This document shows positions 52,734 through 61,319 of a DNA stretch of 64,000 nt, piece by piece; the first letter of the stretch is position 1; each line of letters opens with the position of its first letter. The position numbers and the translations under genes are program-made. Under the pieces are notes generated by a model, which saw nothing but the letters and a program-made list of their open reading frames with translations, had not been told where the DNA came from and did not search any database. The DNA is taken from positions 124,001 to 188,000 of the forward strand of contig NZ_JAIZDP010000002.1 in NCBI RefSeq assembly GCF_021554725.1, written 5' to 3'. This DNA is from Sinomonas notoginsengisoli. Its GTDB lineage: Bacteria; Actinomycetota; Actinomycetes; Actinomycetales; Micrococcaceae.

Positions 52734-54014
52734 ATGGTGGACGGTTCAGCGAGCGACTACTGGCAGCTGCATTTCGACGAGAACGGCACGGCCACGGATT
52801 CCGCCGGCCTCGTGGCCGAGATCGCCGCGAGCGGCGCCGCCGAGTTGTTCTTGATGAGCCACGGCTGGAACAACTCCGAAGGCGATGCCGAGGCCCTGTA
52901 CTCCGGAATGTTCCCGCTCATCGACGCGGCTCCCGGCGTCCCACCGCAGTCGCGCTACCTCGGGGTGTTCTGGCCCTCGATCTGGTTCCCCGACCCGCCC
53001 GCCGGCGGGACGGACGCCGCACTCTCGGGGGCACAGATCGCCACGTCGCTCGCCCGCAGCGTGCCCGAGGCCGCGGCACCGCTGGCCACCATGGGCTCGC
53101 TCATCGACACCGGACTCGGGCACGTCGAAGCGGGCACCGCCACCCCCGCCGAGCAGGGCGCCGCCGTCGACCAGTTCCACGGCCTGCTGCAGAACGTGTT
53201 CGGCGGAACCACGGCGAGCACGGAGGACGACGGCGAGAGCGCCCTCATCGCGAGCGAGAACCCCAAGCGGGACTACGCCGCGCTGGCGACGACGATGGGC
53301 AGCGCCCAGCCGGCCGGGGACACCGAGGGCCTCGGCGACATCTTCGGCCCCGTCTGGAACGGAGCCAAGGACGCGCTGCGGGTCGCATCGTTCTATCAGA
53401 TGAAGGCCCGAGCAGGGACCGTCGGCGCCAAAGGCCTGGGCCCGTTCCTGACGCAGCTGCATGCCGCCGCGCCGGCGCTGCGGGTGCACCTGATCGGGCA
53501 CAGCTTCGGCGCCCGGCTCGTCTCCTTCGCGCTCAACGGAATCGGCACCCCGGGCGAGAGCCCGGTCGCCTCTGTCACCCTCCTCCAGGGAGCATTCTCG
53601 CACTGGTCCTTCACCCAGGCCGCGGACAGCCCGTTCGCGGAAGCCGGGGCCCTGTGCGCGGTGGCGGACCGCGTGGCCGGACCCCTGATGTCCACGTTCA
53701 CCGCTGCCGACTGGGCTGTGGGCAAGTGGTACCCGAAGGCATCCTTCCTCGCCCAGCAGGACAACCAGGACACCTCCGCGCCGGACCGGTGGGGTGGCTT
53801 GGGCTCTGACGGATACCAGAGCGTCACCCCGAGCGCCGACATCTCCCTCCCGCTTCGACCCGGGACGCCGCTGGCCGCGGGGACCTTCTACCGCGCCGAC
53901 GCCAACAGCGTCATCAAGGACACGTCCCAGTCGTCCTTCGCCGGGGCGCACTCGGACATCCAGCACCCCGAGGTGGCGGGGCTGATCGTCGCGGCGGCGA
54001 CGGCGGGCACCTAG
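52734..54014 (+). CDS. Lipase-like alpha/beta-hydrolase in the subtilase operon
   Basis: 426 residues. SHGWNN near residue 42 and the nucleophile elbow GHSFGA (Ser257) define a serine hydrolase similar to class 3 lipases or DUF900 proteins. The C-terminal GAHSDIQHPEVAG may supply the His. No signal peptide. GAGAGGAG precedes the ATG. Its substrate (lipid or ester) is unknown; the operon context hints at a joint role with the protease and membrane protein. Confidence 0.82.
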   Translation: MVDGSASDYWQLHFDENGTATDSAGLVAEIAASGAAELFLMSHGWNNSEGDAEALYSGMFPLIDAAPGVPPQSRYLGVFWPSIWFPDPPAGGTDAALSGAQIATSLARSVPEAAAPLATMGSLIDTGLGHVEAGTATPAEQGAAVDQFHGLLQNVFGGTTASTEDDGESALIASENPKRDYAALATTMGSAQPAGDTEGLGDIFGPVWNGAKDALRVASFYQMKARAGTVGAKGLGPFLTQLHAAAPALRVHLIGHSFGARLVSFALNGIGTPGESPVASVTLLQGAFSHWSFTQAADSPFAEAGALCAVADRVAGPLMSTFTAADWAVGKWYPKASFLAQQDNQDTSAPDRWGGLGSDGYQSVTPSADISLPLRPGTPLAAGTFYRADANSVIKDTSQSSFAGAHSDIQHPEVAGLIVAAATAGT

Positions 54015-54051
54015 GACGACAGGGACATAGGCGGGCACGCGCCGTCGTCCG

Positions 54052-54561
54052 TCATGCCCGCTTGACCTCGATCCGCGGCGGCCGCTTGAGGGACTGGGCC
54101 ACGACGCAGTAGCGGTCGGCGACGGTGGCCAGCTTCTCGAGCTCCTCATCGCTTGCGTCAGTGTCGAAGGTCGCGATGATGCGGGCGTCCTGGATGCCCA
54201 CCTCCGCCTCGCGGTCCACGCCGAGCGTGCCGCGCGCGTCGAAGACGCCGTCCCCGCGGATCTCCCCGGACCTGATCGTGAGGTTCATAGCAGTGGCGAC
54301 ACTGCGCAGCGTGACGCTCGCGCAGGCGACGAGAGCCTCCATGAGCATGTCCGCCGAGCACGCATCGCTTCCATCTCCGCCCACGGCGCGGTGCAGGCCC
54401 GCGCGGACGGGCCCGGTCCACGTCTGAACCGTGGCCGTGATGCCTGGCTCGGACCACGTGGCAGCCCCCGAGATCGGGGTGATAGCCAAATTGGGGTCTT
54501 CCCGGTACTGCTGCTTGAGGGGGGCCTGGGCAGCCCGGAGCTCCGCGCGTGTGGTGATCAT
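54052..54561 (-). CDS. OsmC-family protein
   Basis: 169 residues. The first redox Cys is Cys80 in ADMLMEALVACASVTL and the second Cys152 in DRYCVVAQSL, matching the peroxide-reducing pair of OsmC/Ohr proteins. An extra Cys68 is present. It probably reduces organic hydroperoxides. Convergent with the hydrolase gene. Confidence 0.9.
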   Translation of the reverse strand: MITTRAELRAAQAPLKQQYREDPNLAITPISGAATWSEPGITATVQTWTGPVRAGLHRAVGGDGSDACSADMLMEALVACASVTLRSVATAMNLTIRSGEIRGDGVFDARGTLGVDREAEVGIQDARIIATFDTDASDEELEKLATVADRYCVVAQSLKRPPRIEVKRA

Positions 54562-54628
54562 GTGCCCATGATCCGCGCGAATCCGAGCGTGGACCAGAGT
54601 GCGGCCAGACTCTCGCGGTGCCCGCCGC

Positions 54629-55516
54629 TCAACTCGCGCGGCGGGGTTTCGACTCCACCCCGCTCCGCTCCACCGCCGTGGCCAGCTTCCGCTCCAGAAC
54701 CTGCGCGACGCCGTCGTCCTCGATGCCCGGTGCGTGCAGCTCGGTGGCAGCGAGCGCGTCGGGATGGCCCGAGGACATCGCATAGCCCTCGCCCGCCCAG
54801 GCGAGCATCTCGACGTCGTTCGGCATGTCGCCGAACGCGACCACTTGCGCCGAAGCGATCCCGAGAGCGTGCGCGTACTCGGCAAGGGTGACGGCCTTGT
54901 TGACGCCGAGCGGTGCCATCTCGAGCATCGTCATGTCCACGGCCGAGTGGGTGATGGAGACGAGGTGCGCCACGTGCGGGGCGACGACGCGGAGATATTC
55001 CTCAGCGGTGATGCCCTCGATCTTGGCCATGAACTTCACCACCTCGTCGCCGTCGATGAGGTCCCCGAGGTCGCCGTGGCGCACCTCGGCCAGGAGCCGC
55101 TGGTGCCGGGGCTCGGCGAATGCGTCCTCCATGACGAACTCTGCGGGCGTCTCGGCGGCGAACGCCGTCTCAGGAAACAGCCCGCGCACGATCTCGCGGA
55201 CCTCCAGCATCGTCTCCTTGCGGATCGCCTCCGAGGAGACCACGGACATGGTCTCGAGGTCATACACGAGCGCGCCGTTGGAGCAGATCACTGTCCCCGA
55301 GTGCCCCAGCTGCTCACTCAGCGGCGTCAGCCAGCGCGCTGGCCGGCCGGTGACGAACACGAGCTCGACGCCGGCCGCCTCGCACGCGTGCAGGGCCTGC
55401 ACCGTGCGCTCGGTGATCCGACCGTCGCGGCGCAGGATCGTGCCGTCGATGTCGCTCGCCACGAGGCGCATGAGCTGCTCGACGGCGCCAGCCCGCACGC
55501 TGCCCAGACCGCCCAC
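54629..55516 (-). CDS. HAD-superfamily hydrolase, Cof type
   Basis: 295 residues. VASDIDGTILRRDGRIT carries the nucleophile Asp, VFVTGRPARWLTP is motif II, and VAFGDMPNDVEMLAWAGEGYAMSSGHPDA is motif IV. A large cap lies between. The GTG at 55516 directly follows the YbhB stop; an ATG at 55471 just before RLVASDIDG is possible. Part of a pfkB-ybhB-HAD unit on the minus strand. Confidence 0.88.
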   Translation of the reverse strand: MGGLGSVRAGAVEQLMRLVASDIDGTILRRDGRITERTVQALHACEAAGVELVFVTGRPARWLTPLSEQLGHSGTVICSNGALVYDLETMSVVSSEAIRKETMLEVREIVRGLFPETAFAAETPAEFVMEDAFAEPRHQRLLAEVRHGDLGDLIDGDEVVKFMAKIEGITAEEYLRVVAPHVAHLVSITHSAVDMTMLEMAPLGVNKAVTLAEYAHALGIASAQVVAFGDMPNDVEMLAWAGEGYAMSSGHPDALAATELHAPGIEDDGVAQVLERKLATAVERSGVESKPRRAS

Positions 55517-56035
55517 TCAGCGGACCTCGTAGGTGCAGGTGATGCTCGCGGCCGCGAGCTCGTTGGCCTCGATGTCCCTGATCACCCGCGAGCCCTTGCT
55601 GCGCGGCGTCCCCGGCACCACCTCGGCGGAGAGCGCGTGCACCGTGAACACGTACCGGTGCGGGCCGGATCCGCGCGGCGGCCCGGCGCCCACGAAGCCG
55701 GTGAACCCGGCATCGTTGAGCAGCTCGAGCGAGCCGTTGGGCAGGCCCGCGTCGGTGTCCGCCGGTCCCATCCCGTCCGGCGAACCACCGGCGCCCTCAG
55801 GCAGCTCGTCCACCTCGTCGGGGATGTTCACCACCGCCCAGTGGCAGAAGCTCCCGGCACGCGGCGCATCCGGGTCCATGACGGTCACGGCGAAGCTGCG
55901 CGTCCCCTCCGGCGCACCGCTCCACGCGAGGTGCGGCGAGAGGTCCTGCCCATCGAGCCCGAAGTACGCGCTCACCTGCGCACGCGGGAGCTTGCCGCCG
56001 TCCACGAGGTCCTGGCTGCCGAGTTGGAATGTCAC
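55517..56035 (-). CDS. YbhB/YbcL family (Raf-kinase-inhibitor-like) protein
   Basis: 172 residues of the phosphatidylethanolamine-binding fold. Motifs are DLSPHLAWSGAPEGTRSFAVTVMDPDAPRAGSFCHWAVVNIP and GPPRGSGPHRYVFTVHAL. Biochemical role in bacteria is unclear. The GTG start overlaps the pfkB-family stop (GTGA). Confidence 0.92.
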   Translation of the reverse strand: MTFQLGSQDLVDGGKLPRAQVSAYFGLDGQDLSPHLAWSGAPEGTRSFAVTVMDPDAPRAGSFCHWAVVNIPDEVDELPEGAGGSPDGMGPADTDAGLPNGSLELLNDAGFTGFVGAGPPRGSGPHRYVFTVHALSAEVVPGTPRSKGSRVIRDIEANELAAASITCTYEVR

Positions 56036-56988
56036 TGCGCACCTCCGGTCTGCGCGCCGCCTCCGGCGCGGATCTCAACGCGCGACGGCGGGTTCGCGCC
56101 GGGACGCGAAACGGTCACCGCTGCCGCGCGCGCGGCGAACTCGAGGATGCGACCCAGCTCGCGGATGTCGAGGCGCCGTAGCTCGCTGCGCCGCTGCGCG
56201 CCGTCGAGCTCCCTGTCCACGATTGCCGAGAGCAGCGCGGCCATGAAGGAATCACCCGCACCCACGGTGTCCACCACCCGGACAGGCGGCGCGGGGACTG
56301 ACACCTCACCGCTGTGCCCCACCGCCCATGGGCCCTGGGCCCCCCGCGTCACGACCACGAACGCCGGTCCCTCGGAGCCGCCGAGAGTGAGCCAACGCCG
56401 TGCGGAGTCCAGCGGGTCCGCGCCCGGGTACAGCCACGCGAGGTCCTCGTCCGAGGCCTTGACCACATCCGCGAGCCCCACAAACCGCTCCACGCGCCCC
56501 CGGACCACATCCGCATCGCTCGTGATCGTGGGGCGGCAGTTCGGGTCGAAGCCAATCGTGGCGCGAGGCCGGGCACGCTCCACCGCGTGCAGCACCTGGT
56601 CCGCGCCCGGCTCGAGGACCGACGCGATAGACCCGGTATGCACGAGGGTCGTGGCACCGAGAAGAGTGTCGAGGCGGTCGCGCAGGTTTGGCAGGTACCA
56701 GTCCAGCTCGAAGTGGTAGGTGGCCGCACCGCGGTGGTCCAGCTCGGCTGTCGCCACGGGGGTGGGGCTCGCATCCGGCGGCAGCGGGACGAGGACATTG
56801 GCGCCACGGAGGTGGTCCGTGAGCATGCGACCGTTCGCGTCGTCTCCGTAGCGGCCGATGAACTGGACAGGGTGGTCTAGGCGCGCGAGGCCGACGGCCA
56901 CGTTCAGCGGGCTCCCGCCGGGGTGCGCCTCGGTGCCCCCAGGGCGCCGGACCACGTCGATGAGGCCCTCGCCGATGACTGTGAGCAT
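56032..56988 (-). CDS. PfkB-family sugar kinase, fructokinase-like
   Basis: 318 residues. GEGLIDVVRRPGG and GGSPLNVAVGLARLDHPVQFIGRYGDD form the sugar site, and VDTVGAGDSFMAALLSAI has the catalytic Asp and anion hole. It probably phosphorylates fructose or a related sugar. No ribosome site precedes the ATG. A strong inverted repeat lies in the gap upstream. Confidence 0.9.
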   Translation of the reverse strand: MLTVIGEGLIDVVRRPGGTEAHPGGSPLNVAVGLARLDHPVQFIGRYGDDANGRMLTDHLRGANVLVPLPPDASPTPVATAELDHRGAATYHFELDWYLPNLRDRLDTLLGATTLVHTGSIASVLEPGADQVLHAVERARPRATIGFDPNCRPTITSDADVVRGRVERFVGLADVVKASDEDLAWLYPGADPLDSARRWLTLGGSEGPAFVVVTRGAQGPWAVGHSGEVSVPAPPVRVVDTVGAGDSFMAALLSAIVDRELDGAQRRSELRRLDIRELGRILEFAARAAAVTVSRPGANPPSRVEIRAGGGAQTGGAQ

Positions 56989-57148
56989 GGGAATCACGGT
57001 AACAGCCGTCGCCCCCCGGGAGCACTTGGCGGCGCGGCTGAGACGCGCACCACGAGCCGGGGCTCGCTGCACCGGCGCGGTCTACCTCTGGGCACAAGAA
57101 GTAGGGGGCCCGTACGGCAGTGCGTCCGCTCCTGCTCGGGTCGACGGT

Positions 57149-57185
57149 GATCACCGGCGTGTCGATCTGCGACACGCCGGCGATC
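57149..57185. promoter_or_regulatory. 16-bp inverted repeat upstream of the sugar kinase
   Basis: Arms 57149-57164 and 57170-57185 match at 15 of 16 positions around ATCTG. The inner 11-bp arms (CCGGCGTGTCG) are perfect. It is placed between two divergent genes, so it may be an operator or an RNA hairpin. Confidence 0.55.
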
Positions 57186-57295
57186 TGCGCTTGGCGGCGG
57201 GCCAATTGAGCAGGAAGGGACGCTCAGCAACGGGCGGCGCCGCTGGACGCGCCGCGTGTGGCCGCCGGGCCGGCCCACGTGTCGGTGCCGGTTGC

Positions 57296-57301
57296 TACCG
57301 T
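57296..57301 (+). promoter_or_regulatory. Leaderless -10 element of the alarmone synthetase gene
   Basis: TACCGT is followed by 7 nt and then the ATG at 57309. No Shine-Dalgarno sequence is present. Confidence 0.55.
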
Positions 57302-57308
57302 TTTGGGC

Positions 57309-58409
57309 ATGGCCTCCAATTACGACCGCCTTGACGCCGGACAGCGCGCCAGTGTGGACGCGTCCGTCGCGACGTACGCGCGGGTGCGGCCCGAACTGAA
57401 GAACGTCACGAGGGACGTGCTCGTAACCCTCATCGCGATGTTCAAGGACGCCGAAGTCGATCCGCTGTTCATCACCGGGCGGACCAAGACCATCGAGTCG
57501 TTCAGGGAGAAGGTCTCGCGGCTCGATCCGCCGTCACTTGCTGGTGGCGAGCCCACCCTCAAATTCCCCGATCCCTTCCGCACGCTCAATGACATGGTGG
57601 GAGTCCGGGTGATCACCAAGCTGCCCGCCGAGAACGCCGTGGTGGCGAACCTCATCAAGCGCCAGCGGCAGATCTTCGACTGCCGCGGGGACCGGGAGAA
57701 GGCCATTGGCTCGATCGAGTCGGGCACATACGGGTACTCGAGCCGGCACCTGATCCTGCGCACCCTTCAGAACGACACCGTGCGCGCCTACCAGTCAGTG
57801 TTGAACCCCGAGCTGCCGGCCAACGGCTCGTACTTCTTCGAGTGCCAGATCCGCACAGTGTTCGCGCACGCGTGGAGCGAGATCGAGCACGACATCCGTT
57901 TCAAGGGCCAGGACCCTCGCGCGTGGAGCCCCCAGTTCGACCGGCAGTTCACGGCCACCGCCGCGATGCTCGAGGTCGTGGAGAAGGAGTTCGCCGACCT
58001 GCACGACCGGTACGAGAAGGTGCGGGGCTTCTGGGACGAGGCCGGGGAGGGCGCTGGGCCGCTCACGCCCGACCGGATCCGCGACGTCTGGCTGACCCTC
58101 CTGCCGCACGTGGACCGCAAGGTGGACGACGACTGGGGCTGGGCTGCCGAACTCGTCGGCGCCCACGGCCTCACCGAGACCCGCCAGCTCATGGAGCTCC
58201 TCGACTCGGACCGGATCACCGAGGTCCGCAAGGCCCTCGATCACCGGTACTCCCCCGGGCCCGACCGTCTCCTCGACGACCTCCTCCTGTGGCAGTACGG
58301 ACCCCGGCACATCGAACTCACGGCGGAGCCGGCCGACGCCGAGTCCCACCCGCGGCGCGACTCCCTCCAGCGGCGGCTCAAGCAGATCGAGCGCTACAGG
58401 CTGACGTGA
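57309..58409 (+). CDS. Stand-alone RelA/SpoT-type alarmone synthetase
   Basis: 366 residues with only the (p)ppGpp synthetase domain. FITGRTKTIESFREKVSRL, RTLNDMVGVRVI, GYSSRHLILR and FECQIRTVFAHAWSEIEHDIRFKG are the catalytic and GTP-binding segments. The HD hydrolase and the TGS/ACT domains of full RSH proteins are missing; a C-terminal extension of about 150 residues is helical. It would raise (p)ppGpp under stress independently of Rel. Confidence 0.9.
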   Translation: MASNYDRLDAGQRASVDASVATYARVRPELKNVTRDVLVTLIAMFKDAEVDPLFITGRTKTIESFREKVSRLDPPSLAGGEPTLKFPDPFRTLNDMVGVRVITKLPAENAVVANLIKRQRQIFDCRGDREKAIGSIESGTYGYSSRHLILRTLQNDTVRAYQSVLNPELPANGSYFFECQIRTVFAHAWSEIEHDIRFKGQDPRAWSPQFDRQFTATAAMLEVVEKEFADLHDRYEKVRGFWDEAGEGAGPLTPDRIRDVWLTLLPHVDRKVDDDWGWAAELVGAHGLTETRQLMELLDSDRITEVRKALDHRYSPGPDRLLDDLLLWQYGPRHIELTAEPADAESHPRRDSLQRRLKQIERYRLT

Positions 58410-58424
58410 CGCCGGCGCGCGAGC

Positions 58425-60020
58425 TCAGGGAGCCGTGGTTGTGGTCACCGCCTTCAGCAGGGCCGTGCCGTCCGGGGAGCCGAGGCCCGTGCAGGCGTCC
58501 CAGCCTGGCCCCGCGTGGTACGTGCCGTTGTTGCCTACGGTGATGTCCCGAAAGCCGGTGCCCTGCGCGTACAGCATGGGCTGGATGAGGCCGAAACGCT
58601 TGCCGGTGGCCTGGGCCAGCCGCGCGACGAGCGCCGCCCACAACGGGGCGACGGCGCTCGTGCCGCCGATCACCATGTCCGCGCCGTCCACGCGGACCCG
58701 GTAGCCGGTCTGGGGATCGGCCACGGCGCTGACGTCGGGGACGCCGCGGCCGTGCGGCTTGGGGCCTGGGGTCGGCTTCGGCTTGCGATGGGCCGCGGGC
58801 GCCGCAACGGACGCCTGCCACGTCGGGACGGGGAAGACGTCGCTGTACCCGCCACCCGTAGCGGAGGTGGTCGGCGAGTCGTTCCAGACGGTCTCCGCGG
58901 TGATGGCGCCGGTCGCCGGGTCGGCCTCGAGGCGGGTGCCGCCGCAGGCCAGCGCGTGGGGGCTCGAGGCGGGGAAGTCTGCGTGGTCGTGGCCGTCACC
59001 GACGCCATCTGTGCTCCCGCGATCACCGGCCGCGGCCGTGACCGTGACGCCGAGTGCCGCGGCGTCCGCGAGCGCCTGGTCGAAGGCATTGCGGGCCTGG
59101 GCCGTCCAGGCGTCCTCGCTCTGGCCCCAGCTGATGCTGATGGCCGCGGGAGCAGGGGTCGCGTGCGAGGCCTGGGCGAGCGCGTCGAGGAACCCGGCGT
59201 CCGTGTTGGGCGCGAAGTACACGAGCACACTGGACCGGGGTGCCAGCGCGCCGACCACTTCGATATCGAGCAGCACCTCACCGTCCGCACCGTGCGGATC
59301 CTGTCCGGGCTGGTTCGCGGCGCCGTCGACCCCCACAGCCGTCACCGTCGGCGTAGCGAGCCCAAGCCCCTTGAAGTACGCGTCGAGGTCCGCCTGCCCG
59401 AAGCCGCCGCCGAGCTCGAGGATCGCCACAGTCTGGCCCGTGCCGTCCGTGTTGGCGGGGAACTTGTAGATCTTGCCGAGGTCCGTGGGCGTGTAGCTAG
59501 TGCTGGCCCCGGCCAGCGGGATCGCACGGAACTGGGCGCGCGCCTGGGGCCGGTTGTCGAGGCCAAGCACAGCGGTGACCACCCCGTCAAGGGCCGCGGG
59601 GATGCTCAGGCTCCCCGTGCGGTGACGGTGCTCGACCTCCTGGCCATGGGACCCCTCGCTGGTCACCGTCTCGAGGCTCGTGCCGAAGATGCTGCTGAGC
59701 CCGCCGACCGTCCCTGCCAGGCGCAGGCGCCGCGAGGCGGCGTCCGCTTCGATCACCTCGGCGCCAAGCCGGGTGAAGGTCTCGGTGGCCAGCCGCACGT
59801 CATCGTCGGAGGCGCCGTGGCCTTCGGCGAGCGCCTCGCGGGTCAGGTGCCCCTCGGGCCGCTCTGGCAGCGGGGCCTTCCTGCGCAGGACAACGGTGAC
59901 CTCGATCCGTTGCTCGGGGTCAGCGAGCCCGCGGGCTGTGAGCCCCGGGGCCGGCGGGCGCTCGGACCCCTCGAGCGGGACGCTGGGCTCGGGAGTGGGG
60001 CCTGCTGGGCGGTTCGTCAT
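58425..60020 (-). CDS. Sedolisin-type serine-carboxyl peptidase (S53)
   Basis: 531 residues. An N-terminal pro-domain (about 38-170, with LTREALAEGHGASDDDVRLATETF) is followed by the peptidase domain, which starts YTPTDLGKIYKFP. The catalytic Glu/Asp pair is in GEVLLDIEVVGALAP, and Ser is in GGTSAVAPLWAAL, with the Ca site near GWDACTGLGSPDG. No signal peptide is seen, as in several bacterial S53 proteins. Acid-active endopeptidase by family. Convergent with the alarmone synthetase. Confidence 0.92.
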   Translation of the reverse strand: MTNRPAGPTPEPSVPLEGSERPPAPGLTARGLADPEQRIEVTVVLRRKAPLPERPEGHLTREALAEGHGASDDDVRLATETFTRLGAEVIEADAASRRLRLAGTVGGLSSIFGTSLETVTSEGSHGQEVEHRHRTGSLSIPAALDGVVTAVLGLDNRPQARAQFRAIPLAGASTSYTPTDLGKIYKFPANTDGTGQTVAILELGGGFGQADLDAYFKGLGLATPTVTAVGVDGAANQPGQDPHGADGEVLLDIEVVGALAPRSSVLVYFAPNTDAGFLDALAQASHATPAPAAISISWGQSEDAWTAQARNAFDQALADAAALGVTVTAAAGDRGSTDGVGDGHDHADFPASSPHALACGGTRLEADPATGAITAETVWNDSPTTSATGGGYSDVFPVPTWQASVAAPAAHRKPKPTPGPKPHGRGVPDVSAVADPQTGYRVRVDGADMVIGGTSAVAPLWAALVARLAQATGKRFGLIQPMLYAQGTGFRDITVGNNGTYHAGPGWDACTGLGSPDGTALLKAVTTTTAP

Positions 60021-60262
60021 GGCATGCTCCGTTCGTCAGTCCGGCCGGCGGCCGGGGTGCTGAGGGAGGGTGCGGTCGGTTCACCCCGAGGATAGGCGCG
60101 GCACGGCGCGGTGGCCACAGTCGGCACGGCGACCCGTGCCATCGGTTTCTTGACTTGATCCGACATCCAGTGGGGCAGAAGGAGGCCTCCCTGTTCCGAG
60201 GCCTCGTCGCGCATCATGATCGTCAGTTGCGCTATTTAGGTGCCCGATGCAACGATGTGGCC

Positions 60263-61249
60263 ATGTCCACCCAGACCCAGCAGCACTCCCCCGCGCCCTC
60301 GGCCGCCGACCGTGACGCGAAGCTCGCCGTCACCATCTTCCCGGTCCTCGTGATCCTCGCCGGACTCACAGGGTTCCTGCTCCCGGACACCGTGAAGGCA
60401 GGCGCCACGGCCGTACCGTACCTCCTCGGCGTGATCATGTTCTGCATGGGGCTCACGCTCACGCCCCCGGACTTCGCGTCAGTGGCGAAGCGGCCCTGGG
60501 CCGTGGCACTCGGGCTCGTGGCACACTACGTGATCATGCCCAGTGCCGGCTGGGTCATCGCGATGGCCCTGCAGCTGCCGCCCGAGCTCGCGGTCGGCGT
60601 GATCCTCGTGGGCTGCGCGCCGTCCGGCACAGCGTCCAATGTCATGGCATACCTCGCCAAAGGCGACGTCGCGCTGTCGGTGGCCGTCGCGACCGTCTCG
60701 ACGCTGGTCGCACCTCTCGTGACGCCCGCCCTCACGCTCCTCCTCGCAGGCTCCTTCCTCCACGTCGATGCGGGCGGGATGATCCTGGACATCGTCAAGA
60801 CAGTGCTGCTGCCCGTGGTCCTCGGCCTCGCTGTGCGCGTGTCCCTCAAGAAGGCCGTAGCCAAGCTGCTTCCGGCGCTGCCGTGGATCTCAGCCCTGGT
60901 CATTGCCGCGATCGTGGCAATCGTGGTGGCCGGCTCGGCGTCCAAGCTCGTCGCCGCGGGCGGGATCGTGCTCCTCGCGGTGGTGCTGCACAACGGGTTC
61001 GGGCTCGGCCTCGGCTACCTCGCCGGCAGGGTGGGCCGGCTCGACCACAAGGCCCGCCGCGCCCTCGCGTTCGAGGTGGGCATGCAGAACTCAGGGCTCG
61101 CTGCAACGCTCGCCGCCGCGCACTTCAGCCCCCTCGCAGCACTGCCCTCAGCCGTGTTCTCGGTATGGCACAACCTCTCAGGCGCAGTGGTTGCTGCGTG
61201 GCTCGCGCGGAGGCCGCTCCCCGCTCAGGAGTGGGCCGCCGAGCACTGA
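60263..61249 (+). CDS. Bile acid:sodium symporter family transporter (BASS)
   Basis: 328 residues, about ten membrane helices. GVIMFCMGLTLTPPDF, VGCAPSGTASNVMAYLAKGDVALSVAVATVST and EVGMQNSGLAATLAAAHFSPLAALPSA are the family core motifs. Bacterial members move bile acids, pantoate or other organic anions with sodium. No ribosome site precedes the ATG. Confidence 0.9.
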   Translation: MSTQTQQHSPAPSAADRDAKLAVTIFPVLVILAGLTGFLLPDTVKAGATAVPYLLGVIMFCMGLTLTPPDFASVAKRPWAVALGLVAHYVIMPSAGWVIAMALQLPPELAVGVILVGCAPSGTASNVMAYLAKGDVALSVAVATVSTLVAPLVTPALTLLLAGSFLHVDAGGMILDIVKTVLLPVVLGLAVRVSLKKAVAKLLPALPWISALVIAAIVAIVVAGSASKLVAAGGIVLLAVVLHNGFGLGLGYLAGRVGRLDHKARRALAFEVGMQNSGLAATLAAAHFSPLAALPSAVFSVWHNLSGAVVAAWLARRPLPAQEWAAEH

Positions 61250-61319
61250 CCCCCCAGTTTTCGGGCGGTCGGCTTTGGGGTAAAGCAAGCTGTATACCCC
61301 GAAGCGAAAGGACTTTCCC

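Larger units (their letters stand above)
56989..57308. other. 320-bp gap between divergent pfkB-like and alarmone synthetase genes
   Basis: Contains the inverted repeat at 57149-57185 and the leaderless -10 at 57296. No gene is recognised; frames across it are GC-driven and lack family sequence. Confidence 0.6.

Noticed and set aside
54014-54050. Terminator formed by GGACGAC and GTCGTCC
   Set aside because: Only 7-bp arms with a 23-nt loop and no T-run; too weak to call.
57000-57205. Minus-strand frame starting MARRQAQIAGVSQ, resembling a LacI N-terminus
   Set aside because: The resemblance ends after a few residues and the frame runs out of phase through the sugar kinase gene; the inverted repeat explains part of the sequence.
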